The notes under the pieces are model-generated. The model did no database searches and had not been told where the DNA came from. It was given only the letters and a program-made list of their open reading frames with translations. The position numbers were made by a program, and so were the translations under genes. DNA of 64,000 bases, from positions 868,001 through 932,000 of the forward strand of contig NZ_CP187555.1 of assembly GCF_049860805.1 (NCBI RefSeq), given 5' to 3'. Shown here piece after piece: positions 34,277 through 41,443 of the stretch. The DNA comes from Parabacteroides sp900760525. GTDB lineage: Bacteria > Bacteroidota > Bacteroidia > Bacteroidales > Tannerellaceae. Position 1 is the first letter of the stretch, and each line of letters opens with the position of its first letter.

Positions 34277-36184
34277 ATGAAGCAATGGTGGATTATTATA
34301 TTACTTATCATATCTTTCCCTCTGAAAGCGGATAATATATTTATTGAAGCGGAAAGTTTTGATAATAGAGGGGGATGGGTATTGGATAACCAGTCTATGG
34401 GACAAATGGGATCTCCTTATTTGTTGGCACATGGATTAGGGGTACCGGTTGAAAATGCTTCGACAATGATCCGGGTTCAAAATGAGGGAAAATACCGTAT
34501 TTGGGTTAGGACCAGGGATTGGGTGAAGCAATGGAATCAGGCAGGCTCTCCAGGACGTTTCGAGTTGTTACTGAATGGAAAAGCGTTGGAAGTGACGTTC
34601 GGAACGGAGAAAGCGGAGTGGCATTGGCAAGATGGTGGAATAATTAGGTTGAAAACTGGTGAGAACCGGATTGTACTACGGGATTTGACAGGTTTCGATG
34701 GTCGGTGCGATGCTATTTTCTTTACCTCAGCATTAGAGATGCTTCCTCCTGGTGGAAAAGAAGAATTGGCTGCTTTTCGACGGAAAATGTTGGGGCTACC
34801 TGTAAATCCGGAAGATGCAGGAGAGTATGATTTGGTTGTTGTCGGTGGAGGTGTTGCAGGATGTTGTGCTGCTGTCAGTGCAGCTCGTCTTGGATGTAAA
34901 GTCGCTTTAATTCAGAATCGTCCGGTTCTGGGGGGAAATAATAGTTCGGAAGTTCGTGTTGGGCTTTCCGGATTGATCGCTCAGCAACCTTATCCGAATT
35001 TGGGAAATCTTGTGGATGAACTCGGTCCCGTCGGACATTGGAATAATTGGGAAGCCAAACGGGATTCGTCGTCAGTCAGGAGCCAACAGATTATGAAAAT
35101 CTTACGGCAATATCCTGAAAAGAAAATCCATAATGCAGGGCCGGCTTCTAATTATGAGGATGACAAGAAACTTGCGTTGTTGAAGAACCAGGAAAATTTG
35201 AACTTATTTCTAAATATACAGGTCGTTGATGTTAAAAAAGATGGAAATAAGATTGTTTCAGTTATCGGGAAAAATATAATATCGGGAAAAGAATATATAT
35301 TTAAAGCCCGATTATTTTCTGATTGTACCGGAGATGGAGAGGTCGGATTTCTTGCCGGAGCGGATTATCGTATGGGAAGGGAAAGTAAAGAAGAGACTGG
35401 TGAGCCAAGAGCCCCTTTAACAGCCGACCAACTGGTAATGGGGACTTCTGTACAATGGTATGCTGATGACACACGTGATGTTTCTGTTTTTCCGGATTGT
35501 CCCTGGGCCATACGGTTTGATGAGACGACTTGTATTCCAATAACACGTGGAGACTGGGATTGGGAAGCCGGTTTGAATAATAATCAGATAACCGAAATAG
35601 AATATATTCGGGATCATGCTCTTCGTGCTGTTTTCGGTAATTGGGATTTCTTGAAGAACAAAAGTAAAAAGAAAGAACAGTTTGCCAGGAAGAAATTGGC
35701 TTGGGTCGCTTATATAGGAGGAAAACGTGAATCTCGTCGTTTGATGGGAGATCTTGTTTTACGTGAGCAGGATATATTGGATGATATTCAGTATGAAGAT
35801 GCGGCGTTCACTACGACTTGGGGAGTTGATCTTCATTATCCCAAACCGATACCGGGAATGAAAGAGGAACCGTTTCTTTCTTATTGCGATGTGCAGGATA
35901 TAAAGCCGTATGCAGTCCCATACCGTTGCCTGTATTCACGGAATATCGGGAATTTATTTATGGCAGGTCGGGATATAAGTGTGACTCATGTCGCATTGGG
36001 AACTGTGCGGGTGATGAGAACCGGAGGTATGATGGGGGAAGTGGTAGGAATGGCTGCTTCTTTATGTAAGAAATATCGTACGGATCCCAGAGGTGTGTAT
36101 GAAAAATATTTATCGGATTTGAAAACTTTGATGAAGCAAGGTATTGGCAAATCGGGTTTTCCGGAAGCAGGAAGTGTTGACTAA
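34277..36184 (+). CDS. Secreted FAD-dependent oxidoreductase with N-terminal beta-sandwich-like domain, copy 1
   Basis: This 635-residue protein has a signal peptide (MKQWWIIILLIISFPLKA). A roughly 150-residue domain, beginning NIFIEAESFDNRGGW and ending LRDLTGFDGRCDAIFF, resembles golvesin/CBM-like sandwiches that bind sugars. The flavoprotein part starts at DLVVVGGGVAGCCAAVSAAR and has GGNNSSEVRVG, SDCTGDGEVGFLAGADYRMG and LFMAGRDISVTHVALGTVRV. The start is ATG 34277; upstream in-frame residues do not resemble a signal. It follows the first oxidoreductase by 40 bp and precedes its close paralogue by 16 bp, so the three form an operon. The reaction is unknown. Confidence 0.85.
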   Translation: MKQWWIIILLIISFPLKADNIFIEAESFDNRGGWVLDNQSMGQMGSPYLLAHGLGVPVENASTMIRVQNEGKYRIWVRTRDWVKQWNQAGSPGRFELLLNGKALEVTFGTEKAEWHWQDGGIIRLKTGENRIVLRDLTGFDGRCDAIFFTSALEMLPPGGKEELAAFRRKMLGLPVNPEDAGEYDLVVVGGGVAGCCAAVSAARLGCKVALIQNRPVLGGNNSSEVRVGLSGLIAQQPYPNLGNLVDELGPVGHWNNWEAKRDSSSVRSQQIMKILRQYPEKKIHNAGPASNYEDDKKLALLKNQENLNLFLNIQVVDVKKDGNKIVSVIGKNIISGKEYIFKARLFSDCTGDGEVGFLAGADYRMGRESKEETGEPRAPLTADQLVMGTSVQWYADDTRDVSVFPDCPWAIRFDETTCIPITRGDWDWEAGLNNNQITEIEYIRDHALRAVFGNWDFLKNKSKKKEQFARKKLAWVAYIGGKRESRRLMGDLVLREQDILDDIQYEDAAFTTTWGVDLHYPKPIPGMKEEPFLSYCDVQDIKPYAVPYRCLYSRNIGNLFMAGRDISVTHVALGTVRVMRTGGMMGEVVGMAASLCKKYRTDPRGVYEKYLSDLKTLMKQGIGKSGFPEAGSVD

Positions 36185-36200
36185 TGTAAATATATTTATC

Positions 36201-38060
36201 ATGAAAACGTTTATAACATTATTACTATTATTGAGTTTAGGATCGGTAAAAGCGGCAGACCTCTTCGTCGAAGCCGAAAGTTTTAGTAACAAAGGAGGTT
36301 GGAAGGTTGATCAGCAGTTTATGGATTTGATGGGGTCTCCTTACCTTTTGGCGCACGGGATGGGTGTACCCGTCGATGATGCATCTACGGAAGTAACGTT
36401 TCCGGAAAAAGGAGAATATTATGTATATGTCCGTACGTATAACTGGACTTCTCCTTGGAAAAAAGGGGAGGGACCTGGAAAATTCAGCTTGTCTGTCGGA
36501 GGAAAGAAGATGACTTCTCCATTGGGAGCGGAGGGTTCTGCCTGGATGTGGCAGATAGCTGGAAAAGTGTCTGTCAAGAATCTGAAAACTGTAATCAAGC
36601 TGCATGATTTGACGGGATTTGACGGTCGTTGTGATGCGATCTACTTTACCACGGAAGCAGGAAAGATGCCGCCATCGGATATCAAGGAATTGGAAGCTTT
36701 TCGCCGTAAAGCATTGGGGCTTCCGGATGAAGCTCCGGTTGAGGGAAAGTATGATTTGGTTGTAGTTGGAGCCGGTATAGCAGGGATGAGTGCCGCAGTA
36801 TCGGCCGGCCGTCTGGGTTGTAAGGTGGCTTTGATCAATGACCGTCCTGTGGTAGGTGGAAATAACAGTTCGGAGATACGTGTTCATTTAGGAGGTCGTA
36901 TCGAAGAAGGAACTTATAAGGAACTTGGCGGTCTGCAGAAAGAATTTGGTCCGGAAAAGGGAGGAAATGCCCAACCGGCAGAATATTATGAAGATCAGAA
37001 GAAAATGGATTGGTTGGCAGGTGAGAAAAATGTATCCCTTTTCCTGAACTATCGCGCGATAGGAGTGACAAAGGAAGGCGATAAGATCACATCGGTTGTT
37101 GTCAAACATATCGAGAGCGGTAAAGAATTAAAATTCGAGGCACCTCTGTTTTCTGATTGTACGGGAGACGGGACGATCGGTTACCTGGCGGGGGCTGATT
37201 ACCGTATGGGGCGTGAAGGTCGTGACGAGTATGGTGAGAGCATCGCTCCGGAGAAAGCAGATAAGTTGACAATGGGCTCTTCCGTACAGTGGTACTCTGT
37301 GGATAACAAGAAATCGAGTCCTTTCCCGGAGTTCAGTTATGGAGTGGAGTTCAACGACAAGAATTGTGAGAAGGTGATGATGGGAGAGTGGACCTGGGAA
37401 ACCGGAATGAACTTCGACCAGATCAAGGACTTCGAACGTATCCGTGATTATGGAATGCTGGTTGTCTATTCAAACTGGAGTTATCTGAAAAACCGTATGA
37501 AGGAGAATGACCAGTATAAGAACCGAAAATTAGGTTGGGTCGCTTATGTCGCTGGCAAGCGTGAATCGCGTCGCTTGATGGGTGATTATATCTTGAAAGA
37601 GGATGATATCACCAAAAACGTAGCTCATGAAGATGCCTCTTTCGCCACGACATGGAGTATCGATTTGCATTGGCAGGACCCCAAAAACAGTGAGCATTTT
37701 CCCGGCAACGAGTTTAAGGCCGTGACGAAGCATATCCTGATCCATCCGTATGCCGTGCCGTATCGTTGTTTGTATTCGCGTAACGTGGACAATTTGTTTA
37801 TGGCCGGGCGCAACATCAGTGTCACCCATGTTGCACTGGGAACTGTCCGTGTGATGCGCACGACAGGTATGATGGGAGAAGTGGTTGGTATGGCTGCCTC
37901 CTTGTGTAAGAAATATGGTGTGACACCTCGAGGCGTTTACCGTTCTCATCTGGATGATCTGAAGACGTTGATGGAGGAAGGTGTGAACAAGAAAGGATTG
38001 CCGAACAACCAGCGTTATAATGAAGGCGGTATGTTGAAAGACAAACCGGTTGTCCAATAA
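36201..38060 (+). CDS. Secreted FAD-dependent oxidoreductase with N-terminal beta-sandwich-like domain, copy 2
   Basis: This 619-residue paralogue of the preceding protein shares, in order, a signal peptide (TLLLLLSLGSVKA), LFVEAESFSNKGGW, MGSPYLLAHGMGVPVDD, LHDLTGFDGRCDAIYF, VVVGAGIAGMSAAVSAGRLG, GGNNSSEIRVH, SDCTGDGTIGYLAGADYRMG, WVAYVAGKRESRRLMGDY and NLFMAGRNISVTHVALGTVRVM. The pair arose by tandem duplication. They differ most just after GGNNSSE: copy 1 has SGLIAQQPYPNLGN and a longer insert, which may reflect different substrates. A terminator follows at 38073. Confidence 0.85.
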   Translation: MKTFITLLLLLSLGSVKAADLFVEAESFSNKGGWKVDQQFMDLMGSPYLLAHGMGVPVDDASTEVTFPEKGEYYVYVRTYNWTSPWKKGEGPGKFSLSVGGKKMTSPLGAEGSAWMWQIAGKVSVKNLKTVIKLHDLTGFDGRCDAIYFTTEAGKMPPSDIKELEAFRRKALGLPDEAPVEGKYDLVVVGAGIAGMSAAVSAGRLGCKVALINDRPVVGGNNSSEIRVHLGGRIEEGTYKELGGLQKEFGPEKGGNAQPAEYYEDQKKMDWLAGEKNVSLFLNYRAIGVTKEGDKITSVVVKHIESGKELKFEAPLFSDCTGDGTIGYLAGADYRMGREGRDEYGESIAPEKADKLTMGSSVQWYSVDNKKSSPFPEFSYGVEFNDKNCEKVMMGEWTWETGMNFDQIKDFERIRDYGMLVVYSNWSYLKNRMKENDQYKNRKLGWVAYVAGKRESRRLMGDYILKEDDITKNVAHEDASFATTWSIDLHWQDPKNSEHFPGNEFKAVTKHILIHPYAVPYRCLYSRNVDNLFMAGRNISVTHVALGTVRVMRTTGMMGEVVGMAASLCKKYGVTPRGVYRSHLDDLKTLMEEGVNKKGLPNNQRYNEGGMLKDKPVVQ

Positions 38061-38072
38061 TCAGAAAAGTAT

Positions 38073-38114
38073 TCCATCGCTATGTATTTTCAGATGCATG
38101 GCGATGGATTTTTT
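38073..38114 (+). terminator. Terminator after the oxidoreductase operon
   Basis: TCCATCGCTATG (38073-38084) and CATGGCGATGGA (38097-38108) pair with one U-G wobble on the plus strand, followed by TTTTTT. Confidence 0.85.
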
Positions 38115-38149
38115 ATACATGCCCATAAAATTTTGCAAGCCTAAAAATC

Positions 38150-39631
38150 ATGAAACATAGATTTCTTTATTTATATCTGTTATTCTTTTCTTTGTTGTGC
38201 AGAGACGCACGACCGTGCGTCTCTACTGCTATCGGACAGGAGAAAAAACAGGAACGGTTTACCCTGATGGGATTAGGAGATTCCATTACGGAAGGGGCGG
38301 ATTTCTTCACTTGCTATTTGTATCCGCTTTGGGAGAAATTGTTTACAGCCGGGTATCAATTTGATTTTATCGGTCCCCGTGAGAGCAAATGCCGGATCGG
38401 GACGCTTAATCATTGTGGTTTCAGTGGCAAGAATGTGGAATTTTTGGAGTCAAAGATCGACAGTCTCTATCGTATTTATCCGGCAGATATTGTTTTGCTT
38501 CATGCCGGTCACAACCATTTTGTTGAAGAAAAACCGGTTCCCGGAATGATTGCTTCCTATAAGTCGATTATTCACAAAATACAGGAGATCAACCCGAATG
38601 TACGTATTTTGATCGCCCAGGTAATTCCCAGCGGTAAACTGCCCAAGTATTCGTACATCTCGGAATTGAATGAGAAGATTGCGGAAATGGTTGCCGGATT
38701 AGACTCTGGACATGTTTTTCTTGTAAATCAGGCTCAGGATTTTGATTGGCAGAAATATACGGTACATGATAAAGTACATCCGAATAAAGCCGGAGCGGAA
38801 AAGATGGCGTCTATCTGGTTCGAAGCCTTGAAGAAAGTCTTGGCTTCGCCGGAAACGGCGTTCTCTCCTGAAATAGTCCCGTATAAGACATTGGTAAAAG
38901 GAGATTCTCTGACTCTCCATATCTTTAAGCCCCGGAATGTGAAGACAGGGGAGAAAAGGCCGGCCATCGTGTATTTTTTCGGAGGAGGCTGGAAGTTAGG
39001 TACCCCGATTCAGTTTTATCGTGAATGTGCTTATTACGCCTCTAAGGGAATGGTTGCCGTATCGGTTGATTACCGGATAGAATATCTGCACCACTCGACA
39101 CCGTTCGAGAGTTTCGATGATGCTAAAGATGCGATGCGTTGGTTGCGCCACCATAGTTCGGCGTATCAGATCGATCCGGATAAAATTGCCGTGGCGGGCG
39201 GTTCTGCCGGAGGTCATTTGGCTGCTGCACTCGGGACTGTCGGGAGCGACGAGCCGGCTTCGGCAGATTACAAGCCGAACCTTTCCATTTTATATTATCC
39301 GGTTGTAGATATGGTTTCTCGCGGTTATGGTTTTCCAGAAATAACAAAGGATTTTGAAGAAATCTCACCGATCCATCACATAACGGCAGGTACTCCTTCC
39401 AGTCTTATACTGCTTGGAACAAAAGACCCTATCGTACCGGTCAAAGTAGTTGAGTCGTATAGGGACAATCTTTTGCAAAAGGAGGTAGATTGCGAACTTC
39501 ATCTTTTTGAAGGAGCTGGACATCCGATCTTTTTATACAGGAAGCCTCTCACGGAAAATTACTATAGGGTCCGGGAACTGACGGATGCTTTTTTGAAAAA
39601 GAATGGTTTTTTGCTATTGAAACAGGAATAA
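38150..39631 (+). CDS. Two-domain esterase: SGNH hydrolase fused to alpha/beta hydrolase
   Basis: In this 493-residue protein, residues about 38-235 are an SGNH/GDSL hydrolase: S45 in GLGDSITEG, N122 in HAGHNHF, and D207 and H210 in HDKVHPNKAG. Residues about 245-490 are an alpha/beta hydrolase with an oxyanion GGGWKLG, S352 in AVAGGSAGGHLAAALG, D426 in LGTKDPIVPV and H458 in EGAGHPIFL. Both catalytic triads look intact, so it may remove two kinds of ester (for example acetyl groups at two positions) from a glycan. A 24-bp palindrome at 38201-38224 encodes residues 18-25 inside the signal region. Its 3' end overlaps the convergent sigma gene by 18 bp. Confidence 0.9.
   Translation: MKHRFLYLYLLFFSLLCRDARPCVSTAIGQEKKQERFTLMGLGDSITEGADFFTCYLYPLWEKLFTAGYQFDFIGPRESKCRIGTLNHCGFSGKNVEFLESKIDSLYRIYPADIVLLHAGHNHFVEEKPVPGMIASYKSIIHKIQEINPNVRILIAQVIPSGKLPKYSYISELNEKIAEMVAGLDSGHVFLVNQAQDFDWQKYTVHDKVHPNKAGAEKMASIWFEALKKVLASPETAFSPEIVPYKTLVKGDSLTLHIFKPRNVKTGEKRPAIVYFFGGGWKLGTPIQFYRECAYYASKGMVAVSVDYRIEYLHHSTPFESFDDAKDAMRWLRHHSSAYQIDPDKIAVAGGSAGGHLAAALGTVGSDEPASADYKPNLSILYYPVVDMVSRGYGFPEITKDFEEISPIHHITAGTPSSLILLGTKDPIVPVKVVESYRDNLLQKEVDCELHLFEGAGHPIFLYRKPLTENYYRVRELTDAFLKKNGFLLLKQE
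38201..38224. repeat. 24-bp palindrome inside the esterase signal-peptide region
   Basis: AGAGACGCACG and CGTGCGTCTCT are perfect 11-bp arms separated by AC. The repeat is 24 bp, so it keeps the frame and adds RDARPCVS just after the hydrophobic core of the signal peptide. AGAGACGCAC-type palindromes resemble small dispersed repeats usually seen between genes. Confidence 0.8.
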
Positions 39632-40195
39632 TAGAACCGGAAGATAATCTTTCAGTTCTTTTTTCAAGATATCGAGCGCTTTATTCCGGTAGCGCTCGAC
39701 TGTACGGACGGAAACACCCATTATTTCCGCTATTTCGTCCATACTTTTTTGTTCCATCCGGCTCATCTCGAAAGCCATTCTATATTCCGGCGGCAGTTTG
39801 GTTAAGGTTTGTTCTAATAGTGTTTCAAGTTCGTTTAACATAAACAGATCTTCTTCTCCATTGGAATAAACCGGAGGATTATCAATAATCTTATTCTGGT
39901 AATCCTGTATGTAGCCTTGCTTTCTCAGATAGTTCAGGCTTAAATTTTTTACGCAGGTAACCAGATAATTTCGGGCGGAAATATTAGTTGCTATAGACTT
40001 TCTCTTTTCCCAAATATTGAAAAAAACATCCTGCACAATATCTTCCCGTATAGCACGATCTTCGATATAACGTTTGGCAAACAGACAAAGAGCTGCATAG
40101 TAGTGTTCAAACAAAGAACGATATGCAACTTCGTCATCGTTTACGGATATACTCCATAAGAGATGATCTACATCGGGAATATTGGTGCTTTTCAT
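39614..40195 (-). CDS. FecI-like ECF sigma factor of the second SusCD locus
   Basis: This 193-residue protein has region 2 (RAIREDIVQDVFFNIWEKRKS, NYLVTCVKNLSLNYLRKQ) and region 4 (LPPEYRMAFEMSRMEQKSMDEIA and VRTVERYRNKALDILKKEL), with the hydrophobic end PVLLFLFQ. It is transcribed divergently from the FecR gene, with 142 bp between them that contain the GGG-N12-GTGTGT site. Its stop overlaps the end of the esterase gene on the other strand by 18 bp, so the two transcripts are complementary at their 3' ends. Confidence 0.93.
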   Translation of the reverse strand: MKSTNIPDVDHLLWSISVNDDEVAYRSLFEHYYAALCLFAKRYIEDRAIREDIVQDVFFNIWEKRKSIATNISARNYLVTCVKNLSLNYLRKQGYIQDYQNKIIDNPPVYSNGEEDLFMLNELETLLEQTLTKLPPEYRMAFEMSRMEQKSMDEIAEIMGVSVRTVERYRNKALDILKKELKDYLPVLLFLFQ

Positions 40196-40293
40196 TTTAG
40201 TAAGAAGTATTCTATTTCTTCCTGTGTAGACAAAAGTAGCGAAATATAAGAAATGTAAAAATATTTTTTCAATAAAAAGACAAAAAGTGTGTC

Positions 40294-40320
40294 GGGTTTG
40301 TCTGATTCGTGTGTCTATTA
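40294..40320 (+). promoter_or_regulatory. Candidate ECF-dependent promoter of fecR2
   Basis: GGG (40294-40296), 12 bp, then GTGTGTCTATTA (from 40309). It has the same spacing as the sites before fecR1 and susC1, and 23 bp separate it from the fecR2 start at 40338. Confidence 0.55.
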
Positions 40321-40337
40321 GTAAAAGAAGATAGAAA

Positions 40338-41270
40338 ATGAAAGAACATACAGATAATATAGAAAACGCAATTCGTGTAGCTAAGGCTATCGAAAATGAT
40401 ATTCGTGAATATAAATCTTTCGATGTACAAGCGGCATATCAGAAAAACAGGAAAAGGCTGGATGTTGAACGGAGAAAACATTCTTTTACTTTCTATATAT
40501 TGCGGATTGCAGCCATTTTGTTGTTGCCCTTGACTGTCTCGACAGGAGTTTTGTCTTATTTATACATCCGGCAGTCGAATCAAATCGAAACAGTTTCTTA
40601 TTTGGAAGCTTCGTCTGCTCCGGGCATTGTTACACAAGTTTTGTTGCCTGACAGTTCAAGGGTTTGGTTGAATGCAGGAAGTACACTCCGCTATCCTGCC
40701 CGTTTTACGGAAAAGGAAAGAAATGTCCGGCTGAGCGGTGAAGGGTATTTTGAAGTACAGTCTGATAAGGAACATCCTTTTTATGTCTCATTAGATAATG
40801 GAATAAAGGTCAAAGCACATGGAACTAAATTTAACATAAATGCTTATGAAGAAGATAAGATTATGGAAACGACTTTGGAGAACGGGCTGGTAGATATTTT
40901 GGCAGGTTCCAACACCATACCGTTAAAACCGAACGAACAAGTTTGTTATGAAAAGGACAATAAGCGTTTCACCGTCAGTTCCGTCAATATAGATGAAAAA
41001 ACAGCATGGAGGGATGGTAAACTGATTTTCCGTAATGCCACGCTTGAAGAGGTTCTTAAAAAATTATCCAGAAAGTATAACATCGATATCAATTTGCACA
41101 GGGAAAGCCAGAAAGACTATAAGTTCAGAGCTACTTTTTCTTCGGAAAATATCATACAAATATTAGATTACCTGCGAATGGCAGCTCCTATAACTTGGTC
41201 TTTTGCAGATACGAAACAACAGCAAGACTATACTTATCCGCGCCAACGGATAGATGTTTGGCTGAAATAG
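40338..41270 (+). CDS. FecR-family anti-sigma factor of the second SusCD locus
   Basis: This 310-residue protein has a short cytoplasmic part (1-55), one membrane segment (about 56-75, FYILRIAAILLLPLTVSTGVL) and a FecR domain (TQVLLPDSSRVWLNAGSTLRYP, VRLSGEGYFEVQSDKEHPFYV). A C-terminal STN-like domain (FRNATLEEVLKKLSRKYNIDI) follows. It is the presumed regulator of the divergently encoded sigma factor and partner of the STN domain of the next SusC. Confidence 0.93.
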   Translation: MKEHTDNIENAIRVAKAIENDIREYKSFDVQAAYQKNRKRLDVERRKHSFTFYILRIAAILLLPLTVSTGVLSYLYIRQSNQIETVSYLEASSAPGIVTQVLLPDSSRVWLNAGSTLRYPARFTEKERNVRLSGEGYFEVQSDKEHPFYVSLDNGIKVKAHGTKFNINAYEEDKIMETTLENGLVDILAGSNTIPLKPNEQVCYEKDNKRFTVSSVNIDEKTAWRDGKLIFRNATLEEVLKKLSRKYNIDINLHRESQKDYKFRATFSSENIIQILDYLRMAAPITWSFADTKQQQDYTYPRQRIDVWLK

Positions 41271-41336
41271 TAATGAACATGTCGAATTTAAAAAGAAAGG
41301 AGAAATAATTATGATATAAATCTTAGATCGATATTA

Positions 41337-41431
41337 AATAAAAAGCAAGGCAAGTATAAGCGCCAACTCATACCTGCCTTAAAAAAATAACTAATCAAGT
41401 ACGACGCCAATCGTACTCAAGTTTTAAATCC
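41337..41431 (-). ncRNA. Candidate DonS-like cis-antisense RNA upstream of susC2
   Basis: On the minus strand TAACTTTG (41444-41437) is an exact -7 box overlapping the first base of the susC2 start codon. About 95 nt on is a stem, AAGGCAGGTAT and ATACTTGCCTT (41380-41347), followed by GCTTTTTATTT. Its one irregular pair is G-U on the minus strand but A-C on the plus strand, so the minus strand is favoured. A second hairpin, AGTACGA/TCGTACT (41398-41417), lies between. The layout copies that upstream of susC1. Confidence 0.5.
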
Positions 41432-41443
41432 AAATACAAAGTT

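Noticed and set aside
41347..41380. Rho-independent terminator for plus-strand fecR2
   Set aside because: The plus-strand stem has an A-C mismatch and is followed by A, not T; the minus strand has a G-U pair and a T-rich tail, so it is read as the antisense RNA terminator.
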